Notes under the pieces: generated by a model
The model's database searches: none
What the model saw: only the letters and a program-made list of their open reading frames with translations
What the model was told of the DNA's origin: nothing
Made by a program: the position numbers and the translations under genes
Source: CAVWSM01 sp963799425
GTDB lineage: Bacteria > Actinomycetota > Actinomycetes > Jiangellales > Jiangellaceae
Direction of reading: 5' to 3'
NCBI GenBank assembly: GCA_963799425.1
Contig: CAWCXA010000016.1
Span: 372,001-436,000 of the forward strand
Length of the DNA: 64,000 bases
Shown here: in pieces, positions 33,555 to 41,303 of the stretch
How positions within the stretch are numbered: the stretch's first letter is position 1
Layout: each line of letters begins with the position of its first letter

Positions 33555-33988
33555 GGGGGAGTCATCGGCTTCGGCAGGTCGTCAACGTCATCAACTTGTC
33601 GACGCTACTTGGCCTGCTGGTGGCGCTGTCAGGGCGCGGGCGCCTTTCCCGCGGGCCGGAGGGACTCATCCTCGCCCACGGCTACCGACTCCCGATTCCG
33701 CCTGCGCCGGCCTTCACGCTCGGCAACGTCGTCATGCTTCGGCTGACGGACGAGCGGCTGGCCCGTCGTCCACAGTTGCTCAAGCACGAGTCCAAGCATG
33801 CAACGCAGTACGCGTGGTGCCTGGGGCCCTTCATGCTCGTCGGCTATCTAGTGGCATCGGCGTGGTCGTGGATCCGCACCGGAGATCCGGCCTCACGCAA
33901 TGTCTTCGAGGTGCGCGCGGGGCTGGCTGATGGTGGCTACCGCGAACGCCCGCTGCGACGGCATCAGCGCACCGGCTCCCCGATATAG
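33551..33988 (+). CDS. Small HExxH membrane-associated protein (putative zincin)
   Basis: 145 residues from GTG 33551, overlapping the gpgS stop. The first hydrophobic stretch is VINLSTLLGLLVALSG. An HExxH motif follows at residues 79-83 (LLKHESKHATQYAWCLGP). Then comes a second hydrophobic segment (FMLVGYLVASAWSWI) and SRNVFEVRAGLADGG, whose Glu could be the third zinc ligand. HExxHxxQ..NxFE is the pattern of DUF4157-like and other minimal zincins. Protease activity is not shown, and the molecule is short. Translational coupling to gpgS suggests a related function. It converges with the HTH-citrate synthase gene, overlapping by 25 bases. Confidence 0.72.
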   Translation: MRGSHRLRQVVNVINLSTLLGLLVALSGRGRLSRGPEGLILAHGYRLPIPPAPAFTLGNVVMLRLTDERLARRPQLLKHESKHATQYAWCLGPFMLVGYLVASAWSWIRTGDPASRNVFEVRAGLADGGYRERPLRRHQRTGSPI

Positions 33989-35187
33989 CTGCTGCGTAGC
34001 CGAAACCGCAGCGGCTCCGCCTCGTACTCCTCGAGAGCGTGTGCCACCCAGCCGGCAGTGCGCGCAACGGCAAATATCGCCTCGCCCGCGTCGCCGGACA
34101 TCCCGGTCGTGTGGGCCAGCGCGCTCACCGCGAAGTCGATTGTGGGGCGCTCACCCAGCCGCTGGTCGACCGCGGTCACCAGTCCGTCGATCGCGGCTCG
34201 CACACCTTGGCTTGTTGGCAGAGCGCGGACGTGGTCGAGCAACGCGGTGGCCCGCGGATCGCCGTCGGGGTAGAGCGGGTGCCCGAACCCGGGGATGGCC
34301 GTCCCCCGTCGCAGCCGTTCAGCGATCGCGCTGAGCGGGTCGGAAGCCAGCGAGTCGGAGATAAGCCGGAACGTCTCGTCGGGGGCGGCGCCATGCAGCG
34401 GGCCGTCGAGAGCGGCCAGGCCGGCTGAGACGACGGCGTACGGGTGGGCCCGGATCGACGCAGCCACCCGAGCGGCCACCGTCGAAGCGGCGAGGTCATG
34501 GTCGGCGAGCAGGACCAGCGCAGCGTTGAGCGCCTCGATCGCCTGCGGCTGCGGGGGCGCCGCCGTCAGCCGCGACCACAGCCGGCCGGCCAGTGAGGTC
34601 GGCGACCGTCGAGCACTGCTGTCGGGCAGGGGCAACGCGTCGACCATGGTCCCGATGAGGCTGGCCGCCGTGGCGGTCACCGCCTCTGGGTGAATGTCGA
34701 AACGCAGCGGATCATCGGCGGCCGCCGCTGCGACGATCAGCCGTAACCGGTCGGTGGTGCGTGCCTGCGCCGGCACTCCCGCCACGGCTGCACGGACGGC
34801 GCCGAGCTGGGCAGTGTTCGCGGCCGGGAATGTCACGGTGTCGCGCCAGCGCCCGGTCCAGAGCCAGGCGGCGACCGACTCGTACGACGCGGTGCGCGCC
34901 AGCTCGACCGCGTCGCGACCCCGATAGCTGAGCCGACCGTCGGCGATCAGTGTCAGTCGCGTCTGCACGGTCGGCGGTGAGCTGCGGGCAAACCGACCCG
35001 CAGCACGAGTCGCTCGCGCGGCGAGCCGCTCCACCTCCTGCGCCGGATAGCGGCTCGACCGCTCGCCGGGAACTCGCGTGCTCGTGAGCAGCCCGCGGCT
35101 GACGTACGCGTACAGCGTCTCGGGCTTCACACCCAGCCGGCTCGCCGCCTCGGCAGCGGTCAGCAGCTCCTCAGTCACGTTGGTCAT
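33964..35187 (-). CDS. Citrate synthase-family protein with N-terminal helix-turn-helix
   Basis: 407 residues from ATG 35187. Residues 1-60 are an excisionase/MerR-like HTH (LLTAAEAASRLGVKPETLYA, then YVSRGLLTSTRVP and SSRYPAQEVERLAARATR). The rest is a citrate synthase: LSYRGRDAVELA, LAALDGPLHGAAPDE (first catalytic His), GFGHPLYPDGDPRA (second His) and RPTIDFAVSALAHTTGM (catalytic Asp). The catalytic triad is therefore intact. The DNA-binding domain and the divergent citrate synthase gene suggest an enzyme-regulator that controls its neighbour and itself from the dyad at 35199-35240. Confidence 0.88.
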   Translation of the reverse strand: MTNVTEELLTAAEAASRLGVKPETLYAYVSRGLLTSTRVPGERSSRYPAQEVERLAARATRAAGRFARSSPPTVQTRLTLIADGRLSYRGRDAVELARTASYESVAAWLWTGRWRDTVTFPAANTAQLGAVRAAVAGVPAQARTTDRLRLIVAAAAADDPLRFDIHPEAVTATAASLIGTMVDALPLPDSSARRSPTSLAGRLWSRLTAAPPQPQAIEALNAALVLLADHDLAASTVAARVAASIRAHPYAVVSAGLAALDGPLHGAAPDETFRLISDSLASDPLSAIAERLRRGTAIPGFGHPLYPDGDPRATALLDHVRALPTSQGVRAAIDGLVTAVDQRLGERPTIDFAVSALAHTTGMSGDAGEAIFAVARTAGWVAHALEEYEAEPLRFRLRSSYIGEPVR

Positions 35188-35198
35188 GCTGCCAGTGG

Positions 35199-35240
35199 CA
35201 TTGATTACAGTCAATCTAGTCAACATTGACAATATCAATG
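35199..35240. promoter_or_regulatory. Nested dyad operator between the two citrate synthase genes
   Basis: CATTGAT (35199-35205) mirrors ATCAATG (35234-35240), and inside them GTCAAT (35210-35215) mirrors ATTGAC (35225-35230), all about one centre near 35220. The AT-rich sequence stands out in high-GC DNA. It fits an operator for the HTH-citrate synthase that controls both promoters. Confidence 0.65.
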
Positions 35241-35262
35241 CATCAGCGGCAGGCTGGCTGGC

Positions 35263-36408
35263 ATGACAGCAACCATCGAGCAGCCCATGCGGGCACCCCG
35301 CGGCCTGGCCGGCGTCGTGGTCACCGAGACCGAGCTCGGCGACGTCCGCGGTCGGGAGGGGTTCTTCCACTACCGGCAGTACTCGGCGATCGACCTCGCG
35401 CAGAAGCGCAGTCTGGAAGACGTCTGGCGGCTGCTGGTCGACGGCGCCTTGCCGGATCAGGCACAGTCCGCGACATTCCGCGCCGAGGCGGCGGCGTTGC
35501 GGTCGATCCCCGGCGCTGTGCGGCCCGTGCTCCCGCAGATCGCGGCCGCCTGCGCGGACCCGCTGACAGGGCTGCGCGCCGCCCTGTCCGTCGCCGGCGG
35601 TGCCCGCGCCGTACGACCAAGCTTTGACCTCACCCCAGCGGAGCGGCGCGCCGACGCGCTCTGGGTCGCCAGCCTCACCCCGACGTTGCTCGCGGCGCTG
35701 CACCGGCTGCGCCGCGGCGAGCAGCCGGTCGAGCCGCAGGCCGATCTGTCGTTCGCGGCCAACTACCTCTCGATGGTCACCGGCCAGACGCCGGACCCGG
35801 CACACGCGTACGCGGTCGAGCAGTACCTCATCGCGACGATCGACCACGGTTTCAACGCCTCAACCTTCACCGCAAGAGTGATCGCCTCCACCGGTGCCGA
35901 TGTCGTCGCTGCCGTCGTGGGTGCGCTCGGTGCGCTTTCCGGACCGCTGCATGGCGGTGCTCCGAGCCGGGCGCTCGACACGCTCGACGCGATCGGCACG
36001 CCCGATCGGATCGACCCGTTCATCCGGGCAGCGGTCGCGCGCGGCGAGCGCATCATGGGTTTCGGGCACGCGGTCTATCGCACCGAAGACCCACGCTCTC
36101 GCATGCTGCGCGATGTCGCCCGTTCCCTTGGCGGCCCGCGCGTCGAGCTCGCCACACAGGTCGAGTCGCGGGTGGTGGAGCTGCTCGCCGAGCTCAAGCC
36201 GGGGCGCGAGCTCTACGCCAATGTGGAGTTCTACGCCGGCGTGGTTATGGAGGCGTGCGGGTTGCCGCCGGAGATGTTCACGCCGACTTTCGCCACCAGC
36301 CGCATGATCGGCTGGACAGCCAACATCCTCGAGCAGGCGCAGGACAGCAAGATCATCCGACCGAGTGCCGCATACGTAGGGCCCCCCGCACCGCAGCCAG
36401 TCCCGTAG
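35263..36408 (+). CDS. citA: Citrate synthase 2 / methylcitrate synthase-like
   Basis: 381 residues, full family length. RGLAGVVVTETELGDVRGRE and GFFHYRQYSAIDLAQ open the fold. His230 lies in GPLHGGAPSRAL and His269 in IMGFGHAVYRTEDPRS. The usual catalytic Asp position carries Glu322 (NVEFYAGVVMEACGLPPEMF), and WTANILEQAQDSKIIRPSA forms the C-terminal substrate Arg region. It condenses acetyl-CoA (or propionyl-CoA) with oxaloacetate. It is divergent from, and probably regulated by, the HTH-citrate synthase. A two-stem hairpin follows the gene. Confidence 0.9.
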   Translation: MTATIEQPMRAPRGLAGVVVTETELGDVRGREGFFHYRQYSAIDLAQKRSLEDVWRLLVDGALPDQAQSATFRAEAAALRSIPGAVRPVLPQIAAACADPLTGLRAALSVAGGARAVRPSFDLTPAERRADALWVASLTPTLLAALHRLRRGEQPVEPQADLSFAANYLSMVTGQTPDPAHAYAVEQYLIATIDHGFNASTFTARVIASTGADVVAAVVGALGALSGPLHGGAPSRALDTLDAIGTPDRIDPFIRAAVARGERIMGFGHAVYRTEDPRSRMLRDVARSLGGPRVELATQVESRVVELLAELKPGRELYANVEFYAGVVMEACGLPPEMFTPTFATSRMIGWTANILEQAQDSKIIRPSAAYVGPPAPQPVP

Positions 36409-36440
36409 CCCCGTCCCGGAATGACCACGTCAAGCAGGAC

Positions 36441-36484
36441 TTCCCCCGCGGTGACAGGGCTTGAGCCCATGCGGTGCGGGGGAA
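36441..36484 (+). terminator. Two-stem hairpin after citA
   Basis: Outer stem TTCCCCCGC (36441-36449) with GCGGGGGAA (36476-36484). Nested inside is a second hairpin, GGGCT-TG-AGCCC (36457-36468). It lies 33 bases after the citA stop and before xylB. The rest of the 175-base gap shows no gene. Confidence 0.65.
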
Positions 36485-36583
36485 AGCCTGACGGTGGCCC
36501 GACCAGCATGACCGCGAAGATGCCATCGTGGCGACCAGCCAAGCCCTCGATATTTCCCGACCCACTGAGGCAGGATCGGGCGC

Positions 36584-37978
36584 ATGACTCTCGTCGCCGG
36601 CGTGGACAGCTCTACGCAGTCATGCAAGGTCGTGATCCGCGACGCGATCACGGGCGAGCCCGTGCGTGAAGGGCGTGCGTCACACCCCGACGGCACCGAG
36701 GTCGACCCGGCCGCGTGGTGGACGGCATTGCAGGAAGCGATCGCGCAGGCCGGCGGCCTCGACGACGTCGAAGCGCTCGCAGTTGCTGCCCAGCAGCACG
36801 GTGCAGTCTGCCTCGACGCCGACGGCGCGGTCGTACGCCCCGCGCTGCTCTGGAATGACACACGCTCGGCCCAAGCCGCCGCTGATCTGGTGACTGAGCA
36901 CGGAGGTGGCGACGCCTGGGCCGCCGACGTAGGAATTGTCCCCGTCGCCTCGTTCACGATTACGAAGCTGCGCTGGATCGCCGAGCACGAGCCAGCGGCG
37001 GCAGCCCGGATCGCAGCGGTGTGCCTGCCGCACGACTACCTCACCTGGCGACTCGCCGGGACCACTGACCTCGACGCCCTGACGACCGATCGTGGCGACG
37101 CCTCCGGCACGGGCTACTGGTCTCCCTTCACCGCCGACTACCGGCGGGATCTGCTGCGCCTAGCCCTCGACCACGACGTCACCCTCCCGCGCGTGCTCGC
37201 CCCCCAGGAGCCGGCAGGCAAGGCTAGCGCCGGGGGGCTGCTCGGTCCGGGCACCGGTGACAACATGGGCGCCGCCCTTGGGGTGGCCGCCCGTCCGGGC
37301 GACGCGATCGTGTCCATTGGCACGAGCGGCACCGTTTTCGCGGTCTCCGAGACACCGACGCGCGACGGGTCCGGCATCGTCGCCGGCTTCGCCGACGCGA
37401 CCGGTCGCTATCTGCCGCTTGTCGCCACACTCAACGCCGCGCGGGTCCTCGACAGCGCCGCCCGACTCCTCGGCGTCGACCTGGCAAGGCTCTCCGACCT
37501 CGCCCTCGACGCCCCGCCGGGAGCCGATGGACTCACGCTGGTCCCCTACCTCGAAGGTGAGCGCACACCCAACAAACCCGACGCCACCGGGGCGGTCCAC
37601 GGCCTGCGCCTGAGCAACAGCACGCCGGCCCACCTGGCCCGCGCCGCGGTCGAAGGGCTGCTCTGCGGTCTCGCCGACGGGCTTGACGCCCTGGTCGCCC
37701 AAGGCGTCCCGGTCGAACGCATCCTGCTGGTGGGTGGTGGCTCGCGCAGCGAGGCCGTACGCACCATCGCGCCCAGCGTGTTCGGCCGGCCCGTGGTCGT
37801 GCCACCCCCTGGTGAGTACGTCGCCGAGGGCGCCGCCCGCCAGGCCGCCTGGACACTCCTCGGCGGTGACGAGCCACCGGAATGGCCCGCAGCAGGCGCC
37901 AAGACTTATGACGCACGAGCCGAGCCGCGGGTCCGCGAGCAGTACGCGAGAGCCCGCGACCTGACCGTCACTCGCTGA
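36584..37978 (+). CDS. xylB: Xylulokinase (FGGY family)
   Basis: 464 residues. The N-terminal ATP phosphate-1 region is VAGVDSSTQSCKVVIRDAIT. QQHGAVCLDADGAVVRPALL then LWNDTR is a substrate loop. The catalytic Asp region is LLGPGTGDNMGAALGVAARP. The FGGY signature areas are IVSIGTSGTVFAVSE and ERILLVGGGSRSEAVRTIAP. The length fits xylulokinase, slightly short of the E. coli enzyme. It phosphorylates D-xylulose for the pentose phosphate pathway. No xylose isomerase or sugar transporter is adjacent, so another pentulose is possible. The 3' end overlaps otsB by 11 bases (convergent). Confidence 0.9.
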   Translation: MTLVAGVDSSTQSCKVVIRDAITGEPVREGRASHPDGTEVDPAAWWTALQEAIAQAGGLDDVEALAVAAQQHGAVCLDADGAVVRPALLWNDTRSAQAAADLVTEHGGGDAWAADVGIVPVASFTITKLRWIAEHEPAAAARIAAVCLPHDYLTWRLAGTTDLDALTTDRGDASGTGYWSPFTADYRRDLLRLALDHDVTLPRVLAPQEPAGKASAGGLLGPGTGDNMGAALGVAARPGDAIVSIGTSGTVFAVSETPTRDGSGIVAGFADATGRYLPLVATLNAARVLDSAARLLGVDLARLSDLALDAPPGADGLTLVPYLEGERTPNKPDATGAVHGLRLSNSTPAHLARAAVEGLLCGLADGLDALVAQGVPVERILLVGGGSRSEAVRTIAPSVFGRPVVVPPPGEYVAEGAARQAAWTLLGGDEPPEWPAAGAKTYDARAEPRVREQYARARDLTVTR

Positions 37979-38777
37979 TCGAAGCCAGGACAGCCAGCAC
38001 GCCTGCCGGCCCGAAGACCACCAAATCGCAGCGGTCGCGGACGGCCGCCGGCGTCTCCGGCGAGTCGGCGCACACAGCCAGCGTCGCCAGCCCTTCGGCA
38101 CGCAGCTCGTTGAGCGCGTCGAACGCGGGTACGTCGCCGAGGTCGTCTCCCGCGAAGAACACGACCGAAACGCCCTCCTCGCGTACGAGCTCACGCAGCG
38201 CGTGCCCCTTGTCGACACCGGGCGGCCGCACCTCCAGCACGTACCGACCGGGCACCACCTCGAGCCCCGCGTTGGCGGCAAGCGTCGACACTTCACCGCG
38301 CAACCCGTCGAGCGAGCCCGCAGGGTCGTCAGTGTTGCGCGTGTGCACGGCCAGCGAATGGCCTTTGTCCTCGAGGTAGGTGCCCGCAGGGGCCACCGCG
38401 ACCAGCGTCCGTAAAGTCTCGCGCGCAACGTCGACAGCCGGGTCATCCGGCGGCGACTCCAGGCCGCCGTTGGCCCACCGCTCCAACCCGTAGTGTCCGA
38501 GGACCACCAAGCCGGGCACGGCGTCGAGCCCACCGAACAACACCGCATCCGCGGCCGGCCGGCCCGTCACCACGGCCACCCGCCGCACCCGCGCGGCGAC
38601 ATCAGTAATGACTCGTACGGCATCTGGCAACGGCCGGACATCCTCCGGCCGCGCCACGATCGGTGCGAGTGTGCCGTCAAAGTCGAACGCCACGAGAGCG
38701 CTCGACGGCTCGGCGAGCAGCCGGTCGTAGGCCTCGCGGCCATGCTCCGTACGGATCGCGTCGCGCATCCTGCGCAT
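37968..38777 (-). CDS. otsB: Trehalose-6-phosphate phosphatase
   Basis: 269 residues from ATG 38777; the ribosome site GAAGGG lies in the end of the upstream gene. A HAD phosphatase of the TPP family: VAFDFDGTLAPIVARPEDVR (motif I nucleophile Asp), VAVVTGRPAADAV, LVVLGHYGLERW, EDKGHSLAVHTRN and FFAGDDLGDVPAFDALNELR (motif IV). It makes trehalose from trehalose 6-phosphate. otsA lies about 1 kb away on the other strand, beyond the LytR_C and DUF3263 genes. Confidence 0.95.
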   Translation of the reverse strand: MRRMRDAIRTEHGREAYDRLLAEPSSALVAFDFDGTLAPIVARPEDVRPLPDAVRVITDVAARVRRVAVVTGRPAADAVLFGGLDAVPGLVVLGHYGLERWANGGLESPPDDPAVDVARETLRTLVAVAPAGTYLEDKGHSLAVHTRNTDDPAGSLDGLRGEVSTLAANAGLEVVPGRYVLEVRPPGVDKGHALRELVREEGVSVVFFAGDDLGDVPAFDALNELRAEGLATLAVCADSPETPAAVRDRCDLVVFGPAGVLAVLASISE

Positions 38778-38778
38778 G

Positions 38779-39258
38779 TCAGCCCTTCGTGAGCGCGATG
38801 TCCTGCGCGAGCACCAACGTGAGCTCACCGGCGCCCATACCCTCGCGTGCCGGCTCGATCACCGTCAGCGCCGGGTAGGTCCGCGACAGCGTGGCCGCCG
38901 CGTCCTCCAGCCCCGCCGGAACAAAGATCGTGGTGGCGGTGACCTCGCCGGAGAAGTTGTCAGCCCCGGAGACCTCCCAGCCGTCGGCACGCAGGGTGTC
39001 GGCTGCGCGCCCGGCGAGACCCTCCACGCGTGCGGCGTTGAGGACGCGGACGGGGGCCTTGACGTCAGGGGGCGGCTGCTCTGTCACGGTTTCGGTCGGA
39101 GCCGCGGGGTCGGTGGCCGCGGTGTCGGTGCCAGAGGCCACGGGCCCGTCCGACGAGTCGACGTCGCGACCGAAGAAAAGCAGTAGGCCACCGACCACGG
39201 CCAGCGTGCCGACGAGCGCGACCAGGGACGGCCAGATGGCGTTCCACCGCTCCCGCAT
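38779..39258 (-). CDS. LytR_C-domain membrane-anchored protein
   Basis: 159 residues with GAGGAG before the ATG. A single membrane segment (SLVALVGTLAVVGGLLLFFG) is followed by a Thr/Ala/Pro linker and the LytR C-terminal domain (VKAPVRVLNAARVEGLAGRA; TATTIFVPAGLEDAAATLSR). In this family the domain is extracytoplasmic and found alone or on LytR-CpsA-Psr cell-wall ligases. Here no catalytic LCP domain is present. Its stop is one base from the otsB start, so the two are co-translated. Confidence 0.9.
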   Translation of the reverse strand: MRERWNAIWPSLVALVGTLAVVGGLLLFFGRDVDSSDGPVASGTDTAATDPAAPTETVTEQPPPDVKAPVRVLNAARVEGLAGRAADTLRADGWEVSGADNFSGEVTATTIFVPAGLEDAAATLSRTYPALTVIEPAREGMGAGELTLVLAQDIALTKG

Positions 39259-39279
39259 GGCACTCCTCGGCTCCCGGGG

Positions 39280-39594
39280 TCAGACCTCGAACCCTAGGCG
39301 GCGAGCCGAACGGGTGCGCTGCCGGGACGACCGCAGGCGCCGCAGCCGTTTGACCAACATGGGGTCGTAGGCCTGGGCGTCCGCCCGGTCGATGAGCTCG
39401 TTGAGCAGCTGGTAGTAGCGCGTCGCCGACATGTCGAACAGGTCGCGGATCGCCTGCTCCTTGGCTCCCGCGTACTTCCACCACTGTCGCTCGAAGTCGA
39501 GCACGGCACGGTCGCGATCGCTCAGGGCAGCCGCTGCATGCGCCGCCGCGGGGCCGGTGACCACCGGGTGTCCCGTGTTGCGTGCAGCCTCCAT
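39280..39594 (-). CDS. DUF3263 protein (HTH-like)
   Basis: 104 residues with a GAGGAGG site. LSDRDRAVLDFERQWWKYAG and AKEQAIRDLFDMSATRYYQL with NELIDRADAQAYDPMLVKRL are the conserved DUF3263 core, a helix-turn-helix-like fold found almost only in actinobacteria. The basic tail RRLRRLRSSRQRTRSARRLG supports nucleic-acid binding. It commonly precedes LytR_C genes, as here. Confidence 0.93.
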   Translation of the reverse strand: MEAARNTGHPVVTGPAAAHAAAALSDRDRAVLDFERQWWKYAGAKEQAIRDLFDMSATRYYQLLNELIDRADAQAYDPMLVKRLRRLRSSRQRTRSARRLGFEV

Positions 39595-39806
39595 GACCGC
39601 TCCTCCTCGTGGCGCGTCCCTATCGTGCCGCCAGCGTCATCTGTCTCGATTGCCCGACCTCGCCAGCCATCGTACGCACCGACAAACGACAAGCCTGTCA
39701 TTTGACACACCCTCAGCGCGTACGACATCGATGCTCACGCCGCACTGATTCAGCCCTTCACCGTGAGGGCATAGTCTGGGTTACCCCCAGTTACGGAGGG
39801 CCACCC

Positions 39807-41225
39807 GTGACGGACGTCAGCCAGTCCAACGCCGGTTTTGTTGTCGTCGCCAACCGATTGCCGGTTGACAAGGTCACTGACGATGACGGATCGGCGGAGT
39901 GGCGGCGCAGTCCAGGCGGCCTCGTGACCGCGCTTGCCCCGGTGATGCGCGCCAACGACGGTGCATGGGTCGGCTGGGTCGGCACCGTCGACGAAGCCCC
40001 GGAGCCGTTCACCGAGGACGGCATGCATCTGGTGCCCGTCCCTCTCTCCGAGGACGACGTCGCCCACTACTACGAGGGCTTCTCCAACGCGACGCTCTGG
40101 CCCCTCTACCACGATGTCATCGTGCAGCCCGAGTACCACCGGGAGTGGTGGGAGGCATACGTACGCGTCAACCGCCGCTTCGCCGAAGCCACTGCGCGGA
40201 TCGCGGATGAAGGCGCGACCGTCTGGGTGCAGGACTACCAGCTCCAACTCGTCCCGCAGATGCTGCGGATGCAGCGACCCGACTTGCGCATCGGGTTCTT
40301 CCTGCACATCCCGTTCCCGCCGATCGAGCTCTTCCTGCAGCTGCCGTGGCGCACCCAGATCCTAGAAGGCCTGCTGGGCGCCGACCTCGTCGGCTTCCAG
40401 CTCAACGGCGCAGCCACCAACTTCAGCCACCTCACCGAACGGCTGCTCGGGCTCACTGTCGAGGACAGTCACATCGTGCTGCCCGATCGGCGGGTGCGCG
40501 CTGAGGCCTTCCCGATCTCGATCGACAGCTCAGAGATTGCGGAGCTGGCCGACAACCCGGACACGCAAGCACGCGCCAAGGAGATCCGCGGCGAGCTCGG
40601 CAACCCGCGGTATGTCCTCCTCGGCGTCGACCGGCTCGACTACACCAAGGGGATCGGCCATCGGCTCAAGGCGTTTGGCGAGCTCCTGGCAGAGGGCAGG
40701 CTGTCGCCCGAAGAGACCGCGTTCATCCAGGTCGCTACACCGAGCCGCGAACGTGTCGAGCAGTACCGCCTCCTGAGAGATGAGATCGAGCTGCAGGTCG
40801 GGCGCATCAACGGTGAGTACGGCCGGTTCGGGTATCCCGTCGTCAACTACATGCACTCGTCGTACGACCGCGCCGAGCTCGTCGCTCTGCTCCGCGCCGC
40901 CGACGTCATGGTGGTAACCCCGCTGCGCGACGGCATGAACCTCGTCGCCAAGGAGTACGTCGCCGCGCGCTCCGACGAGCAGGGCGCTCTTGTGCTGAGT
41001 GAGTTCGCGGGAGCGGCTGCCGAGCTACGCGATGCCTACCTGGTCAACCCGCACGACATCGTCGGACTCAAGCGCGCGATACTCGACGCGATGTACGCAT
41101 CCCCCGAGGAGCAACGGCGGCGCATGCGGACGATGCGTGCGCACGTGCTGGAGCACGATGTCGCTCGCTGGGCGCGCGACTTCCTCGACGCGTTGCGTGA
41201 CCCGACCCTTGTGCCCGGCCGCTGA
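39807..41225 (+). CDS. otsA: Trehalose-6-phosphate synthase (UDP-forming)
   Basis: 472 residues from GTG 39807, which has a strong GGAGGG site; the open frame upstream of it has no family sequence. GT20 markers are VVVANRLPVDK and RRSPGGLVTALAPVMRANDG (UDP-sugar loop), VWVQDYQLQLVPQMLRMQRP, FFLHIPFPPIELFLQLPWRT, LLGVDRLDYTKGIGHRLKAF and VVTPLRDGMNLVAKEYVAAR. It transfers glucose from a nucleotide sugar to glucose 6-phosphate. With OtsB it forms the stress-protectant trehalose. It ends just before a 63-bp palindromic repeat. Confidence 0.96.
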   Translation: MTDVSQSNAGFVVVANRLPVDKVTDDDGSAEWRRSPGGLVTALAPVMRANDGAWVGWVGTVDEAPEPFTEDGMHLVPVPLSEDDVAHYYEGFSNATLWPLYHDVIVQPEYHREWWEAYVRVNRRFAEATARIADEGATVWVQDYQLQLVPQMLRMQRPDLRIGFFLHIPFPPIELFLQLPWRTQILEGLLGADLVGFQLNGAATNFSHLTERLLGLTVEDSHIVLPDRRVRAEAFPISIDSSEIAELADNPDTQARAKEIRGELGNPRYVLLGVDRLDYTKGIGHRLKAFGELLAEGRLSPEETAFIQVATPSRERVEQYRLLRDEIELQVGRINGEYGRFGYPVVNYMHSSYDRAELVALLRAADVMVVTPLRDGMNLVAKEYVAARSDEQGALVLSEFAGAAAELRDAYLVNPHDIVGLKRAILDAMYASPEEQRRRMRTMRAHVLEHDVARWARDFLDALRDPTLVPGR

Positions 41226-41240
41226 CGACGCCGCTTAGCC

Positions 41241-41303
41241 AGTTGATCATGGCGGAGTTGTGGTCAAATCGCGAGAATGATCACCGCTTCGCCATGATCA
41301 ACT
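41241..41303. repeat. 63-bp palindromic (REP-like) repeat overlapping the thrE 3' end
   Basis: Arms AGTTGATCATGGCG (41241-41254) and CGCCATGATCAACT (41290-41303) are perfect. Including the imperfect continuation, 26-base arms match at about 22 positions around an 11-base loop. It lies between convergent otsA and thrE and could terminate both. Its right part encodes the last residues (LIMAKR and stop) of the exporter. I recall similar elements repeated in other Propionibacteriales genomes, unverified. Confidence 0.8.

Noticed and set aside
37160..38548. 462-aa minus-strand frame over xylB/otsB
   Set aside because: Shadow frame; both real genes have clear family motifs in other frames.
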